This document shows, in pieces, positions 44,078 through 53,715 of a stretch of 64,000 nucleotides of DNA. The position numbers were made by a program, and so were the translations under genes. Every line of letters starts with the position of its first letter. Position 1 is the stretch's first letter. The stretch is from Methylotuvimicrobium sp018830325 (GTDB lineage Bacteria > Pseudomonadota > Gammaproteobacteria > Methylococcales > Methylomonadaceae), in NCBI RefSeq assembly GCF_044788715.1, contig NZ_CP173170.1:248001-312000 (forward strand), written 5' to 3'. The notes beneath the pieces are model-generated. The model ran no database searches, had not been told where the DNA came from, and was given only the letters and a program-made list of their open reading frames with translations.

Positions 44078-46636
44078 TTACTGAAGCGGGTTTATTTTTC
44101 TTATGTAAGAGCGAAAGTTTTTATACCAAAGGCGATAATCCGCCTGTGTTACGCAGCCATCGTTGTCGTAATCGGCTTCGCGGTTGAAGCGTGGCCTACC
44201 CTCGCATTGACCCATGACACGCCGGAAAGCGACAAAGTCTCTATGATCGACCGAACCATTATTGTCTAAATCGCCCGGCACTAAGATCTCCAGAACAATC
44301 GGGTCATGATCGGACGAACGGAACACATCCGGGTTATAGAATCGTTCGATCTGGTCTGCCGATTTGAATTCGACGTTGTAATCCAACGCGCGCGGCTCAT
44401 CGGCGTTGATATGCCAAATCTGCGTATCTTTCACTTGTTCGAGTAAGGCGGAGTTCGCCAGCGCATGATCGAGATAACCGGATTCGCCCCTGAAAACATA
44501 ACTGTAGGCTTTGCCTCGACCGATAAAGTGAGCCAACAAATCGGTAAACCCGGCGCTGTCGAGCGTAGCGATCGGATCCTCTTTTGCATAAGCGTTCAAA
44601 TCACCGATGATGAGTTGATTCGCTGAGCCGCTACCGGTCGGGTCGGTTTTCAACCAGTCGGCCAGCGCTTCAGCAGCCTCTGTACGGGTTAAATTGCAAT
44701 TGCCTTGACCGTCTCCGATGTCCGGGTCAGCGATATCGTTGCAATCAGAACCTTTCGATTTGAGATGATTAACCGAAACCGTCACGACTTTATTGGATGC
44801 TTTATCCAAAAAGGACTGCGCCAAAACCGGTCGGTTTTTACCGTCGTTGAAGCGCGGATCGATCGATGAATCCAAGATCGCCGCTGCGTTGACGGGCGTT
44901 GTCTTGGCCGGTTTATAAAGGATGCCGTTCGCGATTGCATCGTTGCCAATACGGTTGACGCCCGGATCGACATACGCATAGGTGCCAGCGCCGGCCTTTT
45001 GGTTTAATGCATCGACCAAGTCGGATATCGCACTTTCCGGGCCGAAACCATCGTTTTCTAATTCCATCAGACCGATGATGTCGGAATTGAGCCCTTCGAT
45101 TGCCGCGACGATTTTGTCCGTTTGACGATTGAACTCAAGCATCGAACTGGCACCGCGTGAGGTGGGGAAACCGCCACCGAAGCCGTCGCCGTTAAAATAA
45201 TTGAGCACGTTGAAGCTGGCGACTTTCAGCGAGCCGAATCCGGACATTTCAGGTGGAGTTTCAGATCTTGGATTGCTTTTTTCGAAGACGGGCAACTCGA
45301 TCGGCTGCAGACGGAATGCGCCGAAATCGTAGGCCAATACACCCATCGCATCGGTTACGGTATCGCCGCTACGCAGCGTATTATCGGCACTCAAGCCGTC
45401 GGGTCCCGGATGTATCAGCGGATCGGGGTTTTGCCGGTTGCTACCGTCGTCGATGATTAACCGGTTCAATCCGTTTTGTTCGGCGTAACTGCTCGCCGCT
45501 TCGCCGGGCTTGGCTACTTGGGTCGGAATCATTAGGCGACCGCCTGACGAGACGACGGCTTCGCCGAAACGGCCTAAATTAAAGTTTTCGGTGACGGTCA
45601 ATGTTTGCGGCAAATTAACGAGCATACCTTCACGCCATTCCGGATCGTTGGTTTCAGGATCAAACGGTAAGGTCAATTCGGTCAAAGCGGGCAACGGCGA
45701 ACCGGTTGCACAAACGTCGACCGATGCGAGATTGACCAGGCGAGTCATATTAAATTGTTCCGAAACGGAGCCGACCAGATGAACGGTATCGCCGGTATTG
45801 ACCGGAACAGTGGAGGCAACGAACAATCCTTCCGATGTTCTGATATCGTCATCATGATCTTCCTCTTGTACGAAAAAGCCGTTTAATCCACCGGTACCTT
45901 GAAACGAACCGGTTACAACCGCTTCGACATGTTGCACGGTGCCGGTCAGTGGACTAGCATCACCCGAACCTTGAATCGAACTGATTAGCGTAGCCGGTCG
46001 GCCGCATTGCGAAACCGGCGGCGGAGGCGGTTCAACCGTGCCGAATATTTGACCGTTATTGACGGCACCGAACGTTTCCTGCGCGGCATCGTTCCAGACA
46101 AAGTCTCCGTAAAACGTGCCGCTGCCGGTCAGTTGCAACGAAGTTCCCACTAGTGTCGAGCTGCCTTGCGCAACGCCGATATCGATGCTGGTCATGCCCG
46201 CCGCCGGTCCGTTACCGGCCAAGAGAACGCCCTCGTAGCTGAGAAATTGGATGACGGTATCGTTAGCGTCCACCAATGCGAATCCGTCATTGGTGCCGTT
46301 TTGCAGGCCGTTGACAGGATAGTTGATTAACACATATCCGAAACCGTTCCCCGAATCGGGTATCGTCCCGGTCAATGTTTCGTTCGCGGCTGGGGAAGTA
46401 TAAACAACCCCGTTGCTCGGATTGTTACCGTTGTAACGCGCGATGCGCCAGCCGGTCAGATTGGTCCCGGCTGGTCCTGCGATTTCAATCGCTTCGCCGA
46501 CATCGGTGCCGACATTGTCGTAATGAATTTCGTTGATGAAAACAGGCGTAACAGCCTGTGCGGCAAACACCGGAGCGGCGGACGCCAAAGCGGCGATGGC
46601 CGTCTTGAACGGCGTAAACGTTTTAAAGAACGGCAT
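44078..46636 (-). CDS. ExeM/NucH-type extracellular endonuclease with lamin-tail and dockerin-like domains
   Basis: About 852 aa from ATG 46636, chosen because GGGGAG lies seven bases upstream. Signal peptide to about residue 30. Domains in order: LTD/lamin-tail-like domain (VFINEIHYDNVGTDVGEAIEIAG), an OB-fold-like ExeM N-domain, and an endonuclease/exonuclease/phosphatase (EEP) domain with VASFNVLNYF, IGLMELENDGFG, VNHLKSKGSDC, IIGDLNAYAKEDP and SSDHDPIVLEI. The last roughly 60 residues hold two EF-hand-like loops (DLDNNGSVDHRDF, DYDNDGCVTQADY), as in dockerin type I. It degrades extracellular DNA or RNA, giving phosphate and nucleotides. It sits next to a 5'-nucleotidase gene. Confidence 0.92.
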   Translation of the reverse strand: MPFFKTFTPFKTAIAALASAAPVFAAQAVTPVFINEIHYDNVGTDVGEAIEIAGPAGTNLTGWRIARYNGNNPSNGVVYTSPAANETLTGTIPDSGNGFGYVLINYPVNGLQNGTNDGFALVDANDTVIQFLSYEGVLLAGNGPAAGMTSIDIGVAQGSSTLVGTSLQLTGSGTFYGDFVWNDAAQETFGAVNNGQIFGTVEPPPPPVSQCGRPATLISSIQGSGDASPLTGTVQHVEAVVTGSFQGTGGLNGFFVQEEDHDDDIRTSEGLFVASTVPVNTGDTVHLVGSVSEQFNMTRLVNLASVDVCATGSPLPALTELTLPFDPETNDPEWREGMLVNLPQTLTVTENFNLGRFGEAVVSSGGRLMIPTQVAKPGEAASSYAEQNGLNRLIIDDGSNRQNPDPLIHPGPDGLSADNTLRSGDTVTDAMGVLAYDFGAFRLQPIELPVFEKSNPRSETPPEMSGFGSLKVASFNVLNYFNGDGFGGGFPTSRGASSMLEFNRQTDKIVAAIEGLNSDIIGLMELENDGFGPESAISDLVDALNQKAGAGTYAYVDPGVNRIGNDAIANGILYKPAKTTPVNAAAILDSSIDPRFNDGKNRPVLAQSFLDKASNKVVTVSVNHLKSKGSDCNDIADPDIGDGQGNCNLTRTEAAEALADWLKTDPTGSGSANQLIIGDLNAYAKEDPIATLDSAGFTDLLAHFIGRGKAYSYVFRGESGYLDHALANSALLEQVKDTQIWHINADEPRALDYNVEFKSADQIERFYNPDVFRSSDHDPIVLEILVPGDLDNNGSVDHRDFVAFRRVMGQCEGRPRFNREADYDNDGCVTQADYRLWYKNFRSYIRKINPLQ

Positions 46637-46979
46637 GCAAGAACTCCCCGAAAAAGTGGTTATGCGCACATAGCGCTTTTTATCATCGTTCGGCTTCGTT
46701 AGATTAGCCTGCAGCGGCTATTCGTAGGTTGGTGAGATTAAAATCTATCGATGCAGAATCAAGCAAAGCTTGCTCTCGAATCGTTATAAAATGATGACGG
46801 TTCGAAGGCATTTTGATGAAAAGTAATACGCAATAGATACGAGCCTTAGAAGCTTCCCGAAGGTTTTCGAAAGATGTGCGGGGATTGCACGGTTCTGAAG
46901 AAGCGGGTTATGAACACGAGAAAAAATGTACATCCCTGTACATAGGATTCCTACAGTGAGGAGAGAGTGGTTTGTTTGC
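46637..46979. other. Gap between nuclease and nucleotidase genes, no gene
   Basis: A short minus frame (46784-47041) overlaps the nucleotidase gene and has no ribosome binding site. No clear promoter or PhoB box was found by eye. Repeated TGTACA-type steps occur near 46928-46942. Confidence 0.4.
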
Positions 46980-49166
46980 TTATGGTGCGATAACCGACTG
47001 CGTTGAAAATTCGGAAGGCGCCGGAACTTTAACCGGCTCACCGCTTAGCGTTTGTTGTAAGTAGTCGATCAAGCCTTGCGCGTAATTAATGAAGGTATCG
47101 GTTACCCGGCCTTCATCACTGGCTTTTCTGAAAGTTGCGTATCCATCGCCGCCACCCGCCAGGAAGCTGTTCGTGACGACGACATAAGTCGCATTCAGAT
47201 CGATTGGCAGCCAGACGCCGTCTTTTTTGATTTCGATATTGCTGAAGCGCTGGCCTCTCGGCTGAGTCAAGTCGACATCCCAGCGAATCGCCGAACCATA
47301 GGGGTAAGCGCCGTCGGAGCCATTATTATCCAAGATATTACCCAACCCCTCTTCCAAGCTGTCGACAACTTCTTGTCCGGTCAGGTCGAGTTCGACCAGC
47401 GTGTTCGAGAACGGCAGCACGGGATAAGCATCGCCGATCGTAATATTGCCCGGTGCTAATTGAATGCGAACCCCGCCGGCATTTTGCAAAGCAATATCGG
47501 CTCTGAAGGCTCTGGCGCGGAAGGCATCGGTAACGATTTGCTGAATGAAGCCGCCATTGATGGAAAGTTGCGCGCCGGAATCAGCCACCGCATCCGCCGG
47601 TACTCCTTGTCCGCACTCCGGGCTGCCGCTGCGAGGACGATTCGGCATACGACGCGCGCAGAGCCATTCGCCGGCCGCGCCGATGACATCCTTGCTAAAC
47701 TCGGTAACCTGTCCGGCATAACTATCCAGAATCGCTTGCGCTTGTGGGTCCGGATCTACGATGTTTAGTTGTGGAGCCGCATCGATGATCGAGCGAATTT
47801 CGGTTGCTTCAGGTTCTGCAATCACGGTCCTGTTTACACCCGACCCTCGCGTGAAGGTATCTCCTAGCAGTAGATATGGCACGCCGCCGCAGCTGGCCAA
47901 TTTACCGTCCTCAAAAGTGACGTTTAATTCGCCGACAACCCACGAATATTGCCAAGCCTGAGCGATACAAACCGGTTCTCCGTCTTTGTTCAGGGTCGAA
48001 GTCGGATAAGGACCGGACGAAGCCAGGCCAAAAGCACTAAGGTCTCCGAGTAAAGCATGCGAATCTCCGCCGATAATCGCATCGACACCCGAAATCTGAT
48101 TAGCCAGATTAATATCGTTTTGATAACCGTAGTGAGTTACCAGCACGATATTCTCGATGCCTTTAGCTTTCAGTTCATCGACATAGTATTGAGCTGTTTC
48201 GACTTCATCAAGAAAGACCGTCGACTCGAAGGGTTGCGAGGAAACTTGGGTTTTTTGGGCGATATCGATACCGATAAAGCCAACTTGCTGACCATCGAAC
48301 TCCTTGATCACGTAGGGTTCGATATAGTCGTTTCGAGCATTCGCCGCCAATGGTGTACCGAGGGCCGGAACAACATTTGCCGCAACCGTAGCCGTATCGC
48401 AGTTGGGGTCCGAATTCAACCAATCGAGAAATTGCGCCAAAGCGGCATCGCCGTCATCAAACTCATGATTGCCGAGTGCGAAAATATCGAAACAAGCCGT
48501 GTTTATTAAATCGGCATCAGCCTGACCTTTGAACAATGTGTAATATAACGTACCGGTGATGGCATCGCCGGCATGAACTTTCACGATATTGTCGAGTTGA
48601 TTTTCGAGCGCTTTGATTTTTGCCGTCACTCGGGGGAAGCCGCCGAACGATATATCGAATGCGCCGCCAGATGTCCCCAGATTCAAACGTCCTGCATCAG
48701 GCTGTAAGTGCGAATGATGATCGTTGATGTGTAAAATATTAATGGTTAGCGGTCCGTCGTTGTCAAGCAGCGTTCCCTTTGCAATGCCTTTAACGACTTT
48801 CGCGCCCGGAGCAGAGGCGATTCTTAACTTGAACGATTTATCAGGCTCGGCTACATCATTGTCGAAAATCGGTATGTTGATAGTCGCCGATTTAGCTCCA
48901 GCAGGAATCGTGACTCTTTGAGCGCCAGGGCGAAAGTCACGGGCGGGTTTTGCGGTGCCGGGTAACGGCACGGCATTTATCTTTATGCTTTTGCTCGTCG
49001 GGCGGTTAAGTTGAATGGAAAATGAAATGACGCCTTGGTTCTCATAAGCTGATGCGTTATTAAGGGTCAATTTAGGTTGCGAGTTGTTATTGGCCCATGC
49101 GCCATGCGCGGATAATAGGCCAACTAAAACTAGCAAAAGTTGGGATTGAGGTTTGATTCGGAACAT
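46980..49166 (-). CDS. Exported bifunctional 5'-nucleotidase/2',3'-cyclic phosphodiesterase (UshA-like) with Calx-beta domain
   Basis: About 728 aa from ATG 49166, chosen because GGAGG lies six bases upstream. Signal peptide MFRIKPQSQLLLVLVGLLSA. Residues about 30-130 form a Calx-beta domain (Ca2+-binding type; ends in FKLRIASAPGAKVVKGIAKGTLLDND). The metallophosphatase core follows: LHINDHHSHLQPD, KVHAGDAITGT, ALGNHEFDDGD, THYGYQNDINLA, GGDSHALL. The C-terminal nucleotidase domain has SDSGAQLSINGG-type text (DSGAQLSINGGFIQQ, NAGGVRIQL, NTLVELDLTGQEV). It strips phosphate from nucleotides outside the cell, a natural partner for the ExeM nuclease downstream on the same strand. Confidence 0.93.
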   Translation of the reverse strand: MFRIKPQSQLLLVLVGLLSAHGAWANNNSQPKLTLNNASAYENQGVISFSIQLNRPTSKSIKINAVPLPGTAKPARDFRPGAQRVTIPAGAKSATINIPIFDNDVAEPDKSFKLRIASAPGAKVVKGIAKGTLLDNDGPLTINILHINDHHSHLQPDAGRLNLGTSGGAFDISFGGFPRVTAKIKALENQLDNIVKVHAGDAITGTLYYTLFKGQADADLINTACFDIFALGNHEFDDGDAALAQFLDWLNSDPNCDTATVAANVVPALGTPLAANARNDYIEPYVIKEFDGQQVGFIGIDIAQKTQVSSQPFESTVFLDEVETAQYYVDELKAKGIENIVLVTHYGYQNDINLANQISGVDAIIGGDSHALLGDLSAFGLASSGPYPTSTLNKDGEPVCIAQAWQYSWVVGELNVTFEDGKLASCGGVPYLLLGDTFTRGSGVNRTVIAEPEATEIRSIIDAAPQLNIVDPDPQAQAILDSYAGQVTEFSKDVIGAAGEWLCARRMPNRPRSGSPECGQGVPADAVADSGAQLSINGGFIQQIVTDAFRARAFRADIALQNAGGVRIQLAPGNITIGDAYPVLPFSNTLVELDLTGQEVVDSLEEGLGNILDNNGSDGAYPYGSAIRWDVDLTQPRGQRFSNIEIKKDGVWLPIDLNATYVVVTNSFLAGGGDGYATFRKASDEGRVTDTFINYAQGLIDYLQQTLSGEPVKVPAPSEFSTQSVIAP

Positions 49167-49582
49167 TAAAATCCTCCAAATGAAGAATGAATCGATTAGA
49201 GAGAACAGCAATTAGGATTTATCGGTCGAAAACTTGCCCGTATGCATTATTTGGAAAACTTATATAGACGCATTAACGCCAGGACTAGCATTAAGCGGTT
49301 TTGATTCAAGGGATCGGTGGTTATGCCGAATAGGATGAATGGACGATGTGCTCTGAAATCGAGCCGAAAAACCATTAGAGAATCGGCGAAATTTCGTTCA
49401 ACAGCTGTTATTGCCGAAACTGCAACGGTTTTAATGTTCATGATACTTTCCTCGAGAATGCATGTAAGGCGTCCGAAATGCTATAAGGCTCATATGACAA
49501 AATCATGAATCAATGGTCATGAAATGCACGTTGCTATGTATAAGGATGGGGCTTTTTAGATGGGTAAAAATAAAACATGAAA

Positions 49583-49607
49583 AACAGTATAAACGGTTTA
49601 TACTGTT
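49583..49607. promoter_or_regulatory. Perfect palindromic operator before the RHH gene
   Basis: Arms AACAGTATAAAC and GTTTATACTGTT (12 bp each, one-base centre) end 25 bp before the ATG of the lysine-rich RHH protein. A perfect 12-bp dyad next to a DNA-binding-protein gene suggests autoregulation (inference). Confidence 0.6.
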
Positions 49608-49632
49608 AATGAACCTGTCTTAAGGAGGCATC

Positions 49633-50052
49633 ATGAATACAACCAAGCCAAAATCAAAAAATTCGACAATAGAATCAATTGAAACCGAAACCGCACTTCC
49701 GGATAAAAAGGTCGCCGCCAAAAAAGCGCCTAAAAAACAGTCTACGACTAAAATAGTCGAGCCGGAAATTAACGTTAAAAAAGCTGAAAGCGAAGCTCAA
49801 AAGCCGCTTAAAAAGAAAAAAGCCGCCAAGGCCAAGGTGATCCGTGACAGTTTTTCGTTTCCTGAAGAGGATTATCAGAAAATTTCGGCTTTGAAGAAAA
49901 CCTGCCTATCGGCCGGTGTTCATGTCAAAAAAAGTGAAATTCTTCGCGCCGGACTACATTTACTAACGAAATTGGACATTGAAAGTCTTAAACAGGCTTT
50001 GGAACAAATCGAAAAAGTTAAAACCGGGCGGCCAAGCGCTGCTGAATCTTAG
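49633..50052 (+). CDS. Lysine-rich histone H1-like tail fused to an RHH-like DNA-binding domain
   Basis: A 139-aa protein. Residues 1-70 are Lys/Ala/Pro-rich and low-complexity (KKVAAKKAPKKQ, KKKKAAKAK), like bacterial H1-type DNA-compaction tails. Residues 70-139 form a small helical domain of the RHH-like type seen in many proteobacteria: IRDSFSFPEEDYQKISALKKTCL, VKKSEILRAGLHLL, then VKTGRPSA. Probably a nucleoid-associated or regulatory DNA-binding protein. AAGGAGG lies just before the ATG, and a perfect 12-bp dyad overlaps the promoter region. Confidence 0.72.
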   Translation: MNTTKPKSKNSTIESIETETALPDKKVAAKKAPKKQSTTKIVEPEINVKKAESEAQKPLKKKKAAKAKVIRDSFSFPEEDYQKISALKKTCLSAGVHVKKSEILRAGLHLLTKLDIESLKQALEQIEKVKTGRPSAAES

Positions 50053-50167
50053 CCGATAAAGTTAGTTAATTATTGAGTATAGAGGGAGTAATGGGTTTTA
50101 ACTCAATTGTCTTTTTATCATGCTAGTGTGTTGGGATGCTGAATAAAGAACTATACCGTTGGCTGCC

Positions 50168-51184
50168 ATGACCGGAGTTAAATTCCCTGAACTCGACCAA
50201 TTAGAACGCATTATTGATCAGCTAGGCGCAAGGGCACAGGTCGACGTAGTTACGCAAATTCAATATTACGATATTGAGTTTCCTATCTATTGCATCAGTG
50301 TTGGAACGACAGAATTGGATGCACCGGTGCTTGGTTTTTTTGGCGGTGTGCATGGACTCGAGAAGATCGGTTCCGAAGTGATTTTATCTTACTTGCAAAC
50401 CGTCGCACAGTTGTTGGATTGGGACAGAGAATTTTTAAATCGTCTTGAGCGAATGCGATTGGTATTCGTGCCTATCGTGAATCCGGTCGGAGTTTATCTC
50501 GGTACTCGAAGCAATGGCAACGGCGTCGATTTAATGCGCAACTCACCCGCCGAGGGCTCTGGCAAACGCCGATTATATAGCGGGCATCGAATCTCGGCCC
50601 GACTGCCTTGGTATCGAGGTAATAAAGTGGCAATGGAGCTGGAAGCGCAAGCTTTGTGTAGCGTCGTCGAGCGCCACCTTTTTAACTCGCACTTATCGAT
50701 TGCGCTGGATTTGCACTCGGGGTTCGGTGTTCGGGATCGCTTGTGGTTTCCCTATGCGTCAAAAAAAACACCTTTTACTTTTATTGCAGAAACTTTGTCT
50801 TTGAAGGAACGCTACGATCGTTGCTATCCTCATCATATTTACACAATTGAGCCGACTTGCAAGGAATACGTGATTAATGGCGATTTGTGGGACTATTTAT
50901 TCGATGAGTTCGTTGAACAGTTTGGTTCCGATCGGTTGTTTCTTCCGTTTACGTTGGAGATGGGGTCATGGATTTGGTTGCGCAAAAACCCGATGCATCT
51001 CTTTCTAAAACACGGCTTATTTCATCCGATCTTACCGCATCGACAGCAAAGAATTTTACGGCGGCACTTCATGTTGTTCGACTTTCTTCAACGGAGCCTA
51101 TTGTATTCGGAGCAGTGGACAAAGCTCGATCAACAACAAAGACAGCTAAATATAAACAAAGCTTTGAGGCTTTGGTATGAATGA
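50168..51184 (+). CDS. M14-family zinc carboxypeptidase-like protein
   Basis: About 338 aa from ATG 50168; a TTG at 50159 opens the frame. The metallocarboxypeptidase core is visible: FFGGVHGLEKIGSE (His and Glu zinc ligands), VNPVGVYLGTRSNGNGVDLMRNSP (Asn-Arg region), ALDLHSGFG (third ligand, His) and TLEMGSW (catalytic Glu). No signal peptide, so it acts in the cytoplasm. It may be a peptidase or an amidase/desuccinylase-like enzyme. It overlaps the following hydrolase gene by 8 bp, so the two are translated together. Confidence 0.82.
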   Translation: MTGVKFPELDQLERIIDQLGARAQVDVVTQIQYYDIEFPIYCISVGTTELDAPVLGFFGGVHGLEKIGSEVILSYLQTVAQLLDWDREFLNRLERMRLVFVPIVNPVGVYLGTRSNGNGVDLMRNSPAEGSGKRRLYSGHRISARLPWYRGNKVAMELEAQALCSVVERHLFNSHLSIALDLHSGFGVRDRLWFPYASKKTPFTFIAETLSLKERYDRCYPHHIYTIEPTCKEYVINGDLWDYLFDEFVEQFGSDRLFLPFTLEMGSWIWLRKNPMHLFLKHGLFHPILPHRQQRILRRHFMLFDFLQRSLLYSEQWTKLDQQQRQLNINKALRLWYE

Positions 51185-51956
51185 AGCGCTCGGAAAACAT
51201 TGGATTCTGCTTAGGGGCTTGGCTAGGGAGTCCTCGCATTGGGGCGATTTCGTGCCGCTATTGCAAGATGCATTTCCGGCATCCCGGATCAGCTTGATCG
51301 ATTTGCCGGGCACGGGTTGTTATCATCGAAAAGTCAGTCCATGCTCGATACGAGCGATAGCGGAAAGTGTGCGACATGACGCGCTTGCGAAAGGTTTGCT
51401 GGAAACGCCTGTCTCAATTCTAGGACTTTCGCTCGGAGCGATGGTTGCCTGGGAATGGTTGATTCGTCATCCTGACGACATTGCCGGTGAGGTTTTGATG
51501 AATACCAGCTTTGCCGATCTAAGTCCCTTTTATATGCGCTTGCGTCGGCAAAGTTATCGCGATTTTGCTGAATTGGCGATGACGCGCGATATTTTTCGGC
51601 GAGAATCCCGCATTGTTCGTTTGGTTAGTAATCGAAAAAATCGTTATGAAGCGATCATCGATGAATGGGCGCGGATACAAAAAGCGCGACCGATTTCCAC
51701 TAAAAATGCTTTACGACAAATTGTCGCGGCAGCGACTTATAAGCCGAGCAACAGCAATCCTCAGCGTCCGATTTTGTTATTGAACGGGCAGGGTGATCGT
51801 CTAGTATCGCCCGCATGTTCTGAGGCTATTCATAAAAAATGGCGTATTGAACTGCGTGCCCATTCCTGGGCCGGCCATGATTTGACCCTCGATGACGGCG
51901 ACTGGGTGGCGACGCAAATACAGGATTGGGTTGCGCAATTAATAAAGAAACGATGA
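51177..51956 (+). CDS. Cytoplasmic alpha/beta-fold hydrolase
   Basis: A protein of 259 aa. LLRGLARESSHWGDF marks the oxyanion region, LGLSLGAMVAWEW the nucleophile Ser, NGQGDRLVSPACS the acidic residue and SWAGHDLTLDDG the His. These belong to the BioH/MhpC-like alpha/beta-hydrolase group. The substrate is unknown. The ATG lies 8 bp inside the carboxypeptidase-like gene, pointing to coupled expression and perhaps sequential action on one substrate. Confidence 0.85.
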   Translation: MNEALGKHWILLRGLARESSHWGDFVPLLQDAFPASRISLIDLPGTGCYHRKVSPCSIRAIAESVRHDALAKGLLETPVSILGLSLGAMVAWEWLIRHPDDIAGEVLMNTSFADLSPFYMRLRRQSYRDFAELAMTRDIFRRESRIVRLVSNRKNRYEAIIDEWARIQKARPISTKNALRQIVAAATYKPSNSNPQRPILLLNGQGDRLVSPACSEAIHKKWRIELRAHSWAGHDLTLDDGDWVATQIQDWVAQLIKKR

Positions 51957-52112
51957 AAAAGGGGTATAAAGCGTTACCCGAATTCAACTGGCCCTTACAA
52001 ATACTGATTTAACAAAATGGTCATGGAAAGGACATTATTTTGAAACCCAATGCGTATAGAGTCGTTTTGCCGGAATTAATAGGCATCCCAAATGACTAAG
52101 AGGAGAGACTCA

Positions 52113-53421
52113 ATGCGCATCATTTTAAACACAATAGCGGTGACCGCCCTACTGTCCTTATCGTTATCCTCATCGGTATTAGCCGATTCGAAAGACAAAA
52201 ATCAATCATTCAACGCTAGGGGGGCGAGTGCTGCTAAGCATCATAAGATCAATACCCTGCCCATAAAACATGGAAAAAACAAAAAATTCAACGTCCAACT
52301 TGGACCGCGCCCTTATTTCTTAATCGAGGACATGGACGATGGAAAACTGAAAACCGCTTTGCAACAATGTTCAGAAGGTCCGTTTTATAAAACTGATTTC
52401 TCGATCGGTCACCGGGGGCGCGGCACTGCAATTTCCCGAGCATACCAAAGAATCCTATGAAGCGGCTGCCAGAATGGGAGCCGGTATTTTAGAATGCGAC
52501 GTAACCTTTACTAAGGACAAGGAATTGGTCTGCCGCCATTCGCAATGCGATCTGCATACGACAACCAACATTCTTGCGACCGAACTCGCCGGCAATTGTT
52601 CAGTCCCACCCGACTACACCAGCGACAAACCGTTCGCTAACGTTAAGTGCTGCACCAGCGACATTACGCTCGCTGAATTCAAAACTCTCAAAGGAAAGAT
52701 GGATGCCGAAAACCCGGATGCAAAAACGCTTAACGAATATCTGAATTCGACTCCTAATTGGCGCACCGACCTGTATTCCGCCAATGGAACGGTGTTGAGC
52801 CACGCCGAAAGTATCGAGCTGTTCAAAGCGCTGGGCGTCAAAATGACACCGGAATTGAAATCTCCGAGTGTGGAAATGCCCTTCAACGGATTCTCACAGC
52901 AAGACTACGCGCAAAAAATGATAGACGAATACAAAGCCGCGGGAGTTAAAGCAAAGGATGTCTATGCTCAGTCTTTTAATCTAGACGATGTGCTGTACTG
53001 GATCGACAATGAGTCGAAATTCGGTAGAAAGGCGGTTTTTCTGGAAAACCTGAATTCTGAGGCCGATTTATCGGGTGCGATCTCCCGGTTGCCGCTTTTG
53101 GTCCACGAGGGCGTCAACATTGTAGCACCGCCGCTTTGGGCGTTGGTCACTTTGAATGCTAAAAATCAAATCGTACCTTCTGATTATGCAATAAAAATCA
53201 AAGAAGCGGGCCTTGACATCATTACTTGGACTCTGGAACGATCAGGCTTGCTGAAAAACGGAGGCGGCTTTTACTATCAATCCGTTGCCGATGGTGTCGG
53301 CAAGGATGGCGACACGATGGTGATGCTGGACGTTTTAGCCAAACAAGTTGGGATTATCGGAATTTTTACCGATTGGCCCGCGACCGTCACTTATTATGCA
53401 AACTGCATGAAATTGAAATAA
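52113..53421 (+). pseudogene. Exported glycerophosphodiester phosphodiesterase, frameshifted in the HRG motif
   Basis: ATG 52113 follows GAGGAG and starts a signal peptide (MRIILNTIAVTALLSLSLSS). The frame reads to FSIGHRG and then goes out of phase at 52419, where one extra base (after the GGGGG run 52414-52418) leads to a stop at 52460. Skipping that base gives GHRGAALQFPEHTKESYEAA, then ARMGAGILECDVTFTKD, and the frame runs to 53421. The later part is a complete GDPD barrel (ILECDVTFTKDKELVCRHS, MTPELKSPS, IFTDWPATV). The enzyme would cut glycerophosphodiesters to glycerol-3-phosphate outside the cytoplasm. Whether this is a sequencing error or a true lesion is open; about 435 aa if repaired. 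Confidence 0.88.
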
Positions 53422-53477
53422 CTGAAAAGAAGCCCGCTCCGGGAACAGCCCGAAACTTAGACTTGCTATTACAAGGT

Positions 53478-53507
53478 GCTGCCGATAATCGACGGATCGT
53501 CGGCAGC
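53478..53507 (+). terminator. Terminator-like hairpin after the glycerophosphodiesterase gene
   Basis: 8-bp stem GCTGCCGA / TCGGCAGC with a 14-base loop, followed by TTAAAATTAAATTT. It lies 56 bp after the stop codon. Confidence 0.5.
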
Positions 53508-53715
53508 TTAAAATTAAATTTCTGCGGCTTACGACTGAATTGATATGAGGCAAACATAAGGAGACGCTACGGATAAGAATCTTAATAGAGCCTAGCCGAG
53601 TTGTTTCCGATCATCACTGTACCGGAAAAGCCGTCGATTATTTTAATTTTTCGACTAAGCATACATCTTGATTTTAACAAGGTAATTTTTATGAAACGTA
53701 ACCGTTTTCACACTT

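Noticed and set aside
49247..49441. 64-codon minus frame starting MNIKTVAVSAITAVE with a GAGGAAAG ribosome binding site
   Set aside because: The ribosome binding site is good, but the protein has no domain, no proper signal peptide and an unlikely composition; not enough to call a gene.
49440..49510. PhoB box before the nucleotidase gene (TTGTCATATGAGC)
   Set aside because: Only one half-site matches; the second half fails, and it lies nearly 300 bp from the start.
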